A stretch of 64,000 nucleotides of DNA from Echiichthys vipera (lineage: Eukaryota > Chordata > Actinopteri > Perciformes > Trachinidae). The DNA is taken from NCBI GenBank assembly GCA_963691815.1, contig OY829665.1, forward strand, positions 20,813,294 to 20,877,293, given 5' to 3'. A program made the position numbers and the translations under genes. This document shows positions 35,286 to 46,926 of this stretch, one piece after another. Under the pieces are notes generated by a model. That model was given only the letters and a program-made list of their open reading frames with translations. It searched no databases and was not told the DNA's origin. Position 1 is the first letter of the stretch. The number at the start of each line of letters is the position of its first letter.

Positions 35286-35608
35286 GAATCCTTTTATTTA
35301 TCCTGCAAGGGAAATAAAATGTTTCACTCTGTTATTATACAGGACACACACACACACACACAGGACCTATATACATGAAATAAATGGAGACATGTCAGAG
35401 CGAGTAGGCTGCAAATGGCTCAGTGCCCCGAGCAGTTGGGGGTTCGGTGCCATGCTCAACAGCACCTTGGCAGTGCCCAGGAGATGAACTGGTACCTCTC
35501 CAGTCACCAGTCCATGCTCCAAGTCATGGTCCACACGGAGACTCGAACCGGCGACCCTCCGGTTCCCAGCCAGAATTACACTTTTAGAATGAGCTACTGC
35601 CGGCCCCG
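35281..35608 (-). mobile_element. tRNA-derived SINE, inverted copy
   Basis: The reverse complement matches the SINE at 28960: head 'gccggcagtagctcattc' at the right end, B-box region near 35540, tail (GAATTCTT-like) at the left end. A (CA)n insertion lies at 35344-35362. Confidence 0.85.
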
Positions 35609-35795
35609 GCTGTCGTTCTCCATACACATCCACCTCTGGAGTGAGTGACCCTCGTTGTTCCCTCGGTCACTCAGCCCTCTGAGGGTCCATCTGAAGTTAC
35701 CCTCGGTTATTCAGACGAACGACACTGAGGGGAAGTGAACGACGGCATGTTGAACCACTATAGAAACGTAGCACATCTGTTGCTTTCTTCTAAAA

Positions 35796-35813
35796 ACTAC
35801 AAGTCCCAGGATG
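35796..35813 (+). promoter_or_regulatory. ZNF143/SBS-like motif upstream of asb13 copy 2
   Basis: ACTACAAGTCCCAGGATG is a close match to the ACTACAAYTCCCAGNATGC promoter motif, 149 bp before the start codon. It parallels the motif at 28536. Confidence 0.65.
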
Positions 35814-35832
35814 AGCGTCGAGTTCCAGGTGT

Positions 35833-35842
35833 GTCACGTGAC
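35833..35842. promoter_or_regulatory. Perfect E-box palindrome GTCACGTGAC
   Basis: 103 bp before the asb13 copy 2 start codon and 20 bp after the ZNF143-like site. USF/TFE-type consensus. Confidence 0.5.
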
Positions 35843-35944
35843 TGCGGCCGCACGTAAACATCACTGGGACGCGGCTGTTTACAAACCTCTCGTGTCTCTG
35901 ACTCTTCTAAAACGTTAATTCTGCCCGGAGAGAAGAGACGGAGG

Positions 35945-38900
35945 ATGGAAATAGAAAATGCTCGTCCGTACTTCTTTGGAGACATCGGTGAGTATGAAAG
36001 AAAGACAACGTGGCCGGCGAGACTGTCGCTTTATCGGCTCTTGACCCAGTTAGACGTCGGTGTGTTTGGCACGACTGTCAGGAGGAACGCTACCGTGCTA
36101 GCAGGCGGCGGTGCACAGCATGATGAACAGTAACTAGCTGTTAGCAGCAGCAGCTGTATGGATTTGTTACTCATATTAGCTATGAGCTTCTCTTCCGCCT
36201 TTTTTACATTTGTGTAACAGCAGAAGGAATAGTAGACATTATTCATGTGAAGACCAACTGTTTTCATTTGTACACAGTTGATTTATTGATGAGATTATAT
36301 ATCATATCATATAAATCATGGATTACTAGTCTTTCTTCAATCTACAGTATTATAGGATACATCTACATCCCTGTGTGGACCAAATAATGGAGTGTGGACT
36401 GGTGGCTGGAGATGTGCCAGTTCATCTCCTGGGCACTGCCGAGGTGCTGATGAACAAGGCACAAAACCCCCAACCGGCCACTGGCACCCCCCTCGCTCTA
36501 ACATCTCTCCATTGGTTGCATGTATATAGGTCCTGACTGTGCATGTGTGTGTATTCCGGGCCTGTGTGTGTGTAAAATGAAAAAATAATAGAGTGAAATA
36601 AATAGAATTTCCCCATTCGCTGGACTAATAAAGGAATTATTCTACTAGGAATAATCAGTGATTGGAAGTAACTAAGTACATTTACTTATTATACTTAAGT
36701 ACAAGTTTGAGGTGCTGGTACTTTACTGGAGTATTCCATTTAAATCTACGTTAGACCTCTACTCCACTACATGTTTTTAGTTACCTTAGTTACTAGTACT
36801 TTTACAGATTATTAACACCAAATATTACCAACAGATGAAATAACATATTGCCATAGATTAAGCTACACAGAAGTATAAAGTGGAAAGTAAATTTAAATTC
36901 AGCCACCTCATCAGCTGCAACATTAAAGTGGTGTTTACATTAATCTATCAATAATCATCATATAATATTCTGGAATGAGCCATTCTGCATAATGAGTAAT
37001 TTACTTTTTGCACTTTAAGTACATTGTGATGCTAATACTTTATTACTACATTCGTTATATTATTATAGTACAGAGTATTTCTACAGTGTGTCATTACTAC
37101 AAAGTATTACTTAAAGCAGTTCTTCCCTTTCTGGCATTTTCACACTTTTCTTTTGTAATCTTAAAATGCCCAAAACAAGCGTGTGGCACACTTAAATGTT
37201 AAAGAAATCCACCAGGTGTCGAAACTCATCAATATTCAATTCTCGTATGGTTCCAAGGATTTCATTCGGTTGCCGTCAGAGGTCAAGCAGGGGGACGAGG
37301 GAGGTGGAGTTGTTGGCGTTAAACTCTTTACTTAGTGCGCAGCGACATGCCAGAAAGGTAAGAACGGCTTTAAGTAAAAGCTCCACGTTCTTCTTCCACC
37401 ACTGAAAAATGTTTTTCTAACGTGACAGTAGAGACAAAAATAATGATAATAATACACTGCAGGCTACTACTACTTTACTCAGCATTTATATCGCAGCTTT
37501 AATACTGTGAGACAATTACAGCACAGCTACAATAAATAGAGAACAGACAGCACAATGGAAAAGTATATTTATTCACTGTACTGTGCTGAATTGTAACCCT
37601 GCAGGCTGCTGGTCAGAGAGAACAGAGGTGCACAAGGCGGCGTCTCTGGGCGAGACCTCACAGCTGCAGGATCTCATTCAAAGCGGTGCTTCAGTCAACG
37701 TCGTGGCAGTGGACTCCATCACACCGCTGCATGAGGCCTGCCTCCGCGGACAGGTCCAGTGTGTCCAGCTGCTGCTGGACGCTGGGGCCCAGGTGAGCCA
37801 GGGACACGGACACTGTATCATGGGTGATTTTGTAAAACGCTTTGATATATGGAGAAACTTAATCCTTAAACTATATCGCACACAATTCTTCCATTTCATT
37901 CAAATATTGAACCGTTATTTTCAGAAGGATTATGTAGACAAAAGCAAAAACCTAATGAAAGACACAGAAGGGCGTTTGCTCAAATGATTAGATGGATTGA
38001 GTGGATGAGGAGAGGAAATAAGATTCAGTAGGAAGAGGTTGAAGTGCATCTGTTTGCATAATCCTTTGTTCCGTAATGCATCTCAGGTGGATGCGAGGAA
38101 CGTAGACGGAAGCACCCCGCTGTGTGAGGCCTGTTCGGCTGGTAGTGTGGAGTGTGTTCGGCTCTTGCTGGATCATGGCGCCAAAGCCAACCCTGCCCTC
38201 ACCTCCCGCACAGCCTCGCCCCTCCACGAGGCCTGCATGGGAGGTGAGAGCCTCGGCCACTTCATGTGCCTTTTTAGTTCCTATGAAATCGAGCCTGTCA
38301 TTATTTTTTTTTACGAATAAACTTTTATTTGACACAATATTCTCTTGTCCTTCTCCAGGAAACTCCGACTGTGTGAAGCTCCTGATTGCCATGGGTGCTT
38401 GCTTGGAAGCGTACGACCTTTACTATGGGACCCCGCTACATGTGGCTTGTGCTAACGAACACACAGACTGTGTTAAAGAGTTGCTCAATGCAGGTGAGCG
38501 TCTGCAACACTGGATGGGGAAATGTACCAAACAGATGTTGCATGGCTTTAGAGTTGCCTCTTATTTGAGTATTTACTGTCAGATTTTGGAGATTGTATTT
38601 TAAATCTAGTTAGACGTGACTTTGGGTCTTTTGATTCCGATCCTGGTGTAATTTGAGGCTTGTAAAAACGCCCCCCCCTGCTTCCTCAGCTGTAGTCTGA
38701 CTCACTGAACATAGACTGGATACTGGATACTACATAAAGCCTGCCATCAGCCGCCTATTTCAGCCGCCGTTCCCCTGCCCTTCCCCTATATGTTTTCCAG
38801 GAGTGCTGTCGCTGCATATGGGGCTTGGCGCCGCCCAAGATGATTGTGATTGGTTTAAAAGAAATATTAACAGCCAGGCAGAGTGTTTCTTCCCCCTCTA

Positions 38901-39566
38901 TCCCTGAATGAGATGGGTGCTGCCAGACTTTTCTCCAGTGCTGACACAGCACTGTGGAGATAAATCTGGCAATGCGAGACTAGCTCGGCTGAAACTGTGG
39001 CATCAAACGCCAAGTAACAAATATTTTAGCCTTAAGTACAAATTGTGCATACTTTCTTAACCATCTTTTAACAAAGCAGTTTGTTTATATGGATTTCCTA
39101 CCTTCCAGGTACCCACTATGTTTATGTTTTTTTCAGTATCCCCTGATAAGCATCGTAGCAGGTGTGAGATAGGTCAAGCTATTGCCAAAATGTTCTACCT
39201 GAATGACGTTCTAATGGGTTTAGATTTCAGTTCGATTCCTCCCCCTACAGTTTGTCTTGCACAAGCCTGTTATAGGGAAGGTTTTTGTTGCCACCGTACT
39301 CTACAGGGGAATTGTCGGGTCTATGTAAACCATAAATAAGTCATAGAGTGTGGTCTATACCTACTCTGTAAAGTGTCCTGAGATAACTTTTGTTATGATT
39401 TGGCACTATAAATAAAATTGAATTGAATCGAATTGAATTGAACACACTTGACGCCAGAACTTGTGCCCTTTTTTCAGCAGCCAAATTTCACTCTTCAGAG
39501 GTTTTGGCATTCACTTTCAAAACAACTCTCCTCTTAATCCATAATGGCAATGTGACCTTGGCATAG

Positions 39567-39648
<82 letters not shown>

Positions 39649-39825
39649 TAATATTCAACATTGATTTTGTCATGCCAATAAATCCCATGAAAAAGAGTAC
39701 TCAAACCAACAGTGACTGTATGTAAAACAAATGATTGTGGGTATATCCAAAACCTCTATTGTTATCCCAAAATGAACACATCAATGAGCCACACTGCACT
39801 GGGTGACATGTTCCTTTATTACACA

Positions 39826-39902
<77 letters not shown>

Positions 39903-41687
39903 TAGTTTGTTTTGTCTCAGACAGCCTAACAACAGCCTTATCCTTCAAACCCTGACTTTAACGTCCTTTTCCTTTAAGGCGCTAAAGTGAATGCTGCCAG
40001 GCTACATGACACTCCCCTGCACCATGCTGCCAAAAACATGCGGGTCGAGATGGTCGAGATACTTGTGGAGTTCGGGGCCAACGTCTACGCCAGAGATCAA
40101 CAAGACAGGAAACCTGTTGATTACACCACGCCAGGCTCTCCCTGTGCAACCTGCCTACACTCTTATGAGAGTAAGTTACTGGAGAATCAAAGGATTTAAA
40201 CCATGTAGATCTCCCACTTTGTGTGGTTGCCTTTGATCCTGTACAACAGTGTACTGACAACGTAGCACCAGCAGATGGTAAGAAAGGATCGCATTTCATT
40301 TCCAGGAAGTCTCAGACAGATGACACCAGTTGTTTACCATCATGCTCATATATATATATACTGTATGTGTACATATATATGTATATATATATATACACAC
40401 TGTTGGTCATGTAGGTTAGATACAGAAGTAACTGGACGCATATGAGAAGGTGAAGATTCATTCCACAGACAGCTTTATATAGAAAGTGGAGTATGAACAT
40501 ACAAACTGATGAGGACAGCTAAACATCATGTTTGTATCAATATAATAATGATGATTTGGTTACCCATCTCACTCTGAATACATGACAAGTTTCAGCCTCT
40601 TAATACTAAAATCCATAATCCTCTCACATCTAACTCACTGGTTCTCAAACTGTGGCATGCAAACCCCCTCTAGTGGTGCACAAAGGAATCTCCAAGATAA
40701 AAAAAAAAAAAAGGTTAATTACTTTAAATATATATAATATAGTCTAAATCAGGGCTGCCCAATCCTGCTCCTAGTTGCCCATTGTCCTGCATGTTTTAGG
40801 TTTCTCCCTGCTCTAACACACCTGGGTCTAAAGATTTTCAAACCTGTGGTGAGCTTCAGCTGCTTGATAACGAGCACATTATTAGATTCAGGTGTGTTGG
40901 AGCAGAGAGAAACCTAAAACACGCAGGACAGTGGCTCTACAGGAGCAGGGTTGGGCAGCCCTGGTCTAAAAACTACATTTCAAAATAAAAGACCTAAACT
41001 TTGAGATCCCTGAAATGTAATTTAAAATAGGTTTAGCCTTCCCTGTAATATCTTTGTTTCAATGTCAGCCAGCTACGTAGTCACGTTCATGAACGTATCA
41101 TGAGCATACATCCATGATGAAGACAACTGCGGATAAGGAGGAGAATATTTAGAGCGGTCCTTCTGAAACTGAAGTGAACAATGACAATCAACCGAGCACA
41201 TGTGCCAGTACCTACTTAAAGTGAAATTCTGGTGTAAAATCACCCCAGGGTCTTTTTAGGCAAATTTGGTCCTCGAATAAGCCATCGAGACAATTTTTTT
41301 CGTGTACGAACTATTAATGAGATTTTCTTGTTAGTGTCAGTTCTAATGCTACCCCTTCGTACAGCGTGGTCATCGCTGAAGACGCTCAACAAAAAATAAT
41401 CTTCTTTTCTCCTGCGCCAGCTGTCTGTAGCTGTATATTGTAGGCCTACACTACTGGGTTTTTAACATCAGTCTTAGTGGGTTTGGATTTTTCTGACGTG
41501 GTACGCTGCATGAAAAGTTTGAGAACCACTGGTCTAACTGCTTTTTTTCTTCTCTTTAGCCACCCCCAGGAGTCTGGAGCAGCTCAGCAGGTTGGCAGTG
41601 AGGAAGAAGCTGGGCACCAGAGCTCTGAAGGTCATAGGTCAACTGAACATACCAAAACTCATAATCGGCTACCTCTGCTACCAGTGA
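35945..41687 (+). CDS. asb13: Ankyrin repeat and SOCS box protein 13, tandem copy 2
   Basis: Six exons join in frame: 35945-35987, 37605-37792, 38087-38243, 38359-38493, 39979-40170, 41560-41687, giving 280 residues, close to human ASB13 (278). It starts MEIENARPYFFGDIGCW. Ankyrin repeats follow (VHKAASLGETSQLQDLIQS, TPLHEACLRGQVQCVQLLLD, TPLCEACSAGSVECVRLLLD, PLHEACMGGNSDCVKLLIAM, TPLHVACANEHTDCVKELLN, PLHHAAKNMRVEMVEILVEF). The C-terminal SOCS box (SLEQLSRLAVRKKLGTRALK...IGYLCY) is recognisable. Its BC-box has Ser where copy 1 and the SOCS consensus have Cys, which may weaken Elongin C binding. Presumed role: substrate receptor of a Cullin 5 E3 ligase. Exons 1-5 have the same lengths as copy 1. 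Intron 4 holds AT and CA microsatellites; intron 5 holds a hAT MITE. Confidence 0.94.
36390..36645 (+). mobile_element. tRNA-derived SINE, 5'-truncated copy
   Basis: Starts in the body ('gtgtggactggtggctggag') and runs to the AATAAAGGAATTATTCT tail. The tRNA head is missing. In intron 1 of asb13 copy 2. Confidence 0.8.
36660..37130. mobile_element. Abundant teleost DNA repeat, near full-length
   Basis: 'ggaagtaactaagtacattt' at the left and 'aagtattacttaaagcag' at the right are loosely inverted. Between them are 'ctactccactacatg' and 'taatgagtaatttac'. I recognise this layout as a common fish repeat; superfamily uncertain. In intron 1 of asb13 copy 2. Confidence 0.6.
38765..38985. mobile_element. 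Common teleost interspersed repeat
   Basis: Ends in 'aatctggcaatgcgagacta' and contains 'ccgcccaagatgattgtgat', phrases of a frequent fish repeat read in reverse complement. In intron 4 of asb13 copy 2. Confidence 0.6.
39225..39445 (+). repeat. LINE/SINE 3' region with (ATTGA)n tail
   Basis: 'caggggaattgtcgggtcta', 'gtcatagagtgtggtctata' and 'gtaaagtgtcctgagataac' lead into AATAAAATTGAATTGAAT. This is the typical 3' end of a fish retroposon; no coding part is left. Confidence 0.7.
39569..39647. repeat. (AT)n microsatellite
   Basis: About 79 bp of uninterrupted AT in intron 4 of asb13 copy 2. Confidence 0.97.
39821..39900. repeat. (CA)n microsatellite
   Basis: 80 bp of AC with one AT step, 78 bp before exon 5 of asb13 copy 2. 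Confidence 0.97.
40750..40963. mobile_element. Palindromic hAT-type MITE, 214 bp
   Basis: Starts CAGGGCTGCCCAATCCTGCT and ends with the complement (GGGTTGGGCAGCCCTG). The two arms of about 82 nt pair at most positions, so the single strand folds into one hairpin. It is flanked by 8-bp direct repeats GTCTAAAT (40742-40749) and GTCTAAAA (40964-40971), one mismatch. CAGGG ends and an 8-bp duplication are hAT hallmarks. A damaged copy lies at 19993. In intron 5 of asb13 copy 2. Confidence 0.9.
41217..41340. repeat. Single arm of the fold-back family
   Basis: 'agtgaaattctggtgtaaaatc' to 'gaactattaatgagatttt' matches the left 120 bp of the fold-back element at 32299. No facing arm is seen. In intron 5 of asb13 copy 2. 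Confidence 0.75.
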
Positions 41688-44600
41688 GTGTCACCCGGAG
41701 GAGGACTTGGAGCAGTGTTGAAAGAAAACACAAAGAGCTGCCGCACAGTTCTGAGAAGAACACAGAAAAAGAGCCACTGCGTTAGATAGGATAATAGTAG
41801 ACACACAGTTTAGTGACAAGCACAGTGCTTCTCTCCAAAGCTGCACTTTCACCTCAACATGTTCCAAAGTGTGTCTAAGTATCCTGCTCTGCTGTTGGAG
41901 TTGTTGAAGTATTCACCCAAATGAAATTCATTCATGATGTTCTCACTCACACTTAGGATTTGATTTTAAACTAGGTTAAAGGATTACTCACTATCACGCA
42001 AAGCAGTAAGGAGACTAAGCAATTGATTTCTGGAGCTGCCATACCTGCCAGTGTATGGAACGAATGTACCCACCTTGTGCCAGGAGCAGACTAAGGGCTG
42101 CAGCCCAATAAGAATTCTCTTGCCTATTTTAGACATGTTTTGTGCCCATCGGAGCACAGAGCATTCTTTCAGCAGAAGAAGGATGATGTTGTCGGTGAAA
42201 TCGGTTCTTGGCGCGTCTTTCCTAAATTTGTGAAAGACGGTGAGCTAGCGTTGGTTGAGGTCTGACGTATAGTCTGGCAACTTGTTTTTCTTGGCAAGAA
42301 TTTCTGATATGATCGCCTAATCTGACAGAGTGACCGTGTCGAGAGGCAAATATATCAGTGTAGAGTGGTTCCAGCATTAGTTTTTGTGCTGGATTCTGAT
42401 TGATGTAACCGGACTCTGCCAGATGGATTGATTAACAGTTGCTCAGCAGATCCATCTGGGAACTCTGGTTTGGAGATCAAACGCCAAGTAACAAGGGGCA
42501 AAAATACTGGTTGCTGATTGGATAAACCATCTGTCTATCACCAACATATGGGCCAAATCAACCAATCAGATCAATGAAGAGTATGACATGCTTACGGCAT
42601 AGAGGCAAAACTCAGAAAGTAAACAACATGTTGGTAAAGGATATTTTTCGTTTGTCTAACGGGAATTTACGGATCAAAGGCCCAATTTCAGGAGCCCGGT
42701 CCATATTCAACAGAAGGATCCAGAGAAAAAAGAGCAGTTTGCTCCATAGCTGCTCTCATCTCATCAATGGAAGCCGCCGTGTTGTTTACTCTGAACAGTC
42801 GCTTCTCGTTCGTCACACTTCGTCAAACTTTTCCGCCACACGTTACCAGAATGATCTGAGAGTAAAATACAATGGAGCTCAGATCAGGATGGGCTCACGA
42901 GGCTATGATTGATGGGCATGTCACAAGAAAGACCACTACCTGAACCTAATGTGAAGTGGTGTTTTAACAGCAGGGCCAATAGTACATGTACCTTAAGCTT
43001 GTGACAACTGTTGTCATAATACCTGGGAACCAGAAGAATCTGCCAAGCTCATGTTTCATGTGCTCTGTCATTTTCGTCTGGCCCTTCTCTTAGTTTGATT
43101 TCCAGCCGGCCAGATCTGGGGGGAAGCCAATCACAAGCGTTTATCTCACGTGGGGCGGCTTTATGACCATTACTGACACAAGAGTGTCATAGCTAATAGG
43201 ATCAAACTGTGAAACTAGGCAGTGAGGATCAAAAATGAATCAAAATTCAGTTTCTTTATTACTATTTCTCACCTCAAATGTTCTCAGAAACAAATTTTGG
43301 TGTCATTGGAAACACTTATTGACCCGGTCAACATTTTTTTTCCAGCTTCAAAACGGACCAAGCACCGTCCCAACGTGCATGTGTTGCTCAGTGCTACTTT
43401 GTTTCTTTGCTGTGATTTGTTGTAGGTCTATCTAATTTCACCCAGAGGCATTTTGGTCTGCACCATATATCGGCCAAGTGGAAAACGCATTTGAGAATTA
43501 GTCTGGTGATGTAAGGCTATCAGGACAAAAAGAAAAAAAATGCAAACAAATTATTTATTGAAAAAACAACAAACAACCTGTGGCAATCAAAAAAAAATCA
43601 AATTACTGATTCTTTTGACAACCTGAATGTACACAACGGATGTGTTTATATGTTGTCTTGTGTTGTTTGGTTTCCTATATGATATTAATTATCAGTGTGG
43701 GTTTTTAAACATGAGCACACTGTGAAGAAGACTTTTCCATTTATTTTAATTAGCATTGGTTGTTCCCAATGGAGACACCAGTGTGTAATCTTAACTATAA
43801 ATTGCAGCTAAACAAGTCTTAAAGTGTTAGTGTTTGAATGTTTAGCATTTAAATAAGTAGAAACCTATTCTGCACTACAAGAGAGGATAATATAATAATA
43901 TTAAAGATCAGTTTAGACATGTTTTCAAGGAGACACATGGAGACACATGGCCGAGTTGTTGGCAACGGGGGAAACATCAGCAACGGGGGAAACATCAGCC
44001 GTCATTTCTTGCTCAACTCGAATGTTGGATTTGCCGGGGAAATGCATACGGGTCACTAAAGTCACCGGTGTACCGTAAATGCTGAGTAGCAGTTAGTGTG
44101 AAATGAGATATTGCGTGCATGTTTGGTCAACATTCCCTGCATAACAAAAGGCTGTTTCTTTTAAAAACTGTAACATCCAGAGGAATACCAAGCTGTCGCA
44201 GCAGCACTCAGAGCGACACTGCCCAGATGCTGCTTCGCCTCATCTCAGATTCCTGGGATTCACACCCCGTGCCTAGCGACGGCCTTTGTTTCATACAGAC
44301 ACTGAAGTTTCAAGGAGACAGGGATGCTGGCTGCTTATTTATAGCTCTGTGTCTGTCGCTCCACTAAATCTGCTTATACAGAGGACCCAGAGAGCTCTTT
44401 TGAGGTCTTAGTATTTTTAGAAGGAGGTGCAGGAAGTTGTTTATGAAGTGCTTTGGATTGCTTTATTGGCTCTCTTCTAAGTTGACATGACCTATTTTGG
44501 AAGTTTTTTTATATCTTATGAATGGCGGTGGAATCAGGTCAAACACACTTCATGTTATGTAGTCAGAAGCCGAACATAATTTGGTCCTTGACAGCAGAAC

Positions 44601-44764
44601 ACTGGAAGATAAGTTGAAGACCAGGGATGGCACAGGATGAGGTTTGAGTACACACGCTCGTTCAGAATGTGTCATGTGTGTTTTAGTTCAGCTGTGACAG
44701 AAATCAAAGAGTTTGTTGCATTTTCTTCATCTTTTTGATTGATGATCTTAACTTTAGGGTTAGG
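41688..44764. other. asb13 copy 2 3' flank and gene-free DNA
   Basis: No host exon found. The word 'atcaaacgccaagtaacaa' near 42476-42495 also occurs at 39002-39020, so part of 42270-42560 is a dispersed repeat. Short open frames (for example 42574-42912) have no family features. Confidence 0.5.
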
Positions 44765-44900
44765 TTTCAAGATTCAAGATTCAAGAAGCTTTATTTATCC
44801 CGAGGGAAATTATTTTGCAACAGTTTCAATACAAAGGTGGAAAAGGATCAGAGTAACAATAAACATAAATCAAATCAAAATAAAGCTAACGTCAGATAGG
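44765..44900 (-). mobile_element. LINE 3'-end fragment
   Basis: 'aagattcaagaagctttatttatcccgagg' is the complement of the CGGGATAAATAAAG-type LINE tail, as at 27091 and 48320. The coding part is absent. Confidence 0.6.
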
Positions 44901-45601
44901 AGATAGGACATCTTTGCACACACACGTTCCGTCTCTAACAGTGAACTTTATTCTAAGTGTTTCAGGACACTCTGCTCATATTAAAGCGGCATCATTTTCT
45001 GTGAAAAATAATACTGTATCGTCAGCGTGCAGATGAGCTAACTGAGAAGCTCTAGACATTATTGGTGTTAATGTCAATATGTCTTAATACAGTTTTCTAA
45101 AGCATATCATAGGATTCTTGTAGTGACATTTCCTAGATTGATTGTGTGTTTCCCACTTCTACTCACATGTATTGCAGAATGCAGTGTTGAAGCAGTCTTT
45201 GAGGGTTATTCTTGAGTATTTTAGGTTTTTTGAAAGTTACATAAGCATTAGAACCCAACCAATGCTGATACCAATTATAATATTTAAGTTTTAAAAAAGA
45301 ATTGAATAATATATGAGCTGATATGACTGAAGTTTAAATGCAAACTATAAAAAGAAACCTGTAATATAATGGAGACCCTTTTCATAAACTACCTCAGATA
45401 TGTTTCTGTAATTTCTTGTTACTTTTGGCCGACATACTGATAATAGCTTATAGGGAGCTCATAGCCAGTCGGGATCTAATTATCATTAATGATTTGTCCA
45501 TACTGTCACCCGGGGTGATGCGTTCATGCACGGGTTGGAGCCTTCTACATGTAAGATATGCTGCTGCTGGACAGTAAGCCTTAAAATATAAAGGACACTT
45601 A

Positions 45602-46318
45602 GGCTGCGTTCACACTGCAGTTCCAAGTGCCCTGGATCTGATTCTTCCGCTCATGTGTGACCCATATCTGATTTGTTTTGACAGTGTGAACAGCACAAGT
45701 CTCCTTCAATCTGACATTTTCCAATCAGAGCTAGGCCACTTTTAAATGTGCTACTGAATCGGATACGGATCAGATTTTTTTTAATGCGACTGCAATCTGA
45801 ACAGCCGGGTCGCATTTCATGTGACTTTGACGTCATTTTTTTAAATGAATGACAAATTAAGTCGTTGGGAAAAAATAGTGTGCCACAGGTGGGAGCCAGG
45901 AACAGAATCATAACAAACATGGAGGACAGCAGTGAAGTAGGCGGGCAGTGGAGGGATAGGGAAGTTTTAGACCTCATTAGTATTTGGGGGACACTTCGTT
46001 GCATAGAACATCATTAAAATACGAATTTTCTTTCTCCTCTTCCTACTTCAATTTGCCGGCTGCTGCCACACACTGTTTTTAGCATTAAAGTCCTATAATA
46101 ACAGTTGCCGTTGCCATGTTCGCATCTGTAAACACCGCTGTGGCGTGATGTCATCAATGATCAACTGCACATGGGGGTCACTTCAGGAGCGTGAGCTGTT
46201 CACACAGCAATCAGTAGACAGGCCACATTTAAAGACGTGATGTGAACAGCCAAACAAGAAATCGGATTTGAGCAATAAATCGGATTTGTGCATTGAGACC
46301 TGCAGTGTGAACGTAGTC
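45602..46318 (+). mobile_element. Second Harbinger-like MITE family, 717 bp
   Basis: The left end GGCTGCGTTCACACTGCAG mirrors the right end CTGCAGTGTGAACGTAGTC. Flanks are TTA (45599-45601) and TAA (46319-46321). Inside, 'cggatacggatcagattttt' and 'aaatcggatttgagcaataaa' are subterminal repeats. A frame starting at 45919 reads MEDSSEVGGQ then WRDREVLDLISIW, a Myb/SANT-like helix-1 pattern, and then decays. No transposase. Confidence 0.75.
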
Positions 46319-46926
46319 TAATGGTGGTGCAAGCGCCAATGTGGGGCCAACAGTGAGCACCTGTTGACGAGTTTTTATGGTGTGTCCTGCACCGTTGGCA
46401 TTAGTCCCTTATCTACGGCTGTTTGAAGTTCAGCATGTTGACTCGGTGGCAGAGCCCATGGGTGAGAAAAATCGTAATGTTTGGCGGTTCAGTTTGAGCG
46501 ATTCACGAGAAGAGAAAGGAATGTGAGGAAAGTAAACAAACGTCCAAAACTTTCTTTTTTAGGGCTCATTTTCATACTCTTTAGCAGGAATGGGTCGTAT
46601 TTGTTTTTAGTTGTGTTCGCTCACATACGGTAAATATCATTTGTTCTTTGAACACTATGTCGTGTTGTTAATGTGCTAACTGCTGTCTTAAATGCATCCT
46701 GTCAGTTAGGTTATTTTCCTCATTTCAGCAGGTTCGGAACCTCAATGCTCTAAGCCATTGGCTGTAGTCTTTGCGGTGTGTTCAAGTGCAACTTTTTAAC
46801 AGAGTCACAGGTGATGTGAGCTGACGCAGCAGTTGCCTTTAGTTCTTTGATATTGGTTTAGTGTGTGTGATATGGAACAAAGATCCCCTGATATAAAAAT
46901 AAGTGGAAACATTGTCCGAACAAACC

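Noticed and set aside
42574..42912. 112-residue open frame downstream of asb13
   Set aside because: No recognisable domain, no splice or promoter context, low-information composition.
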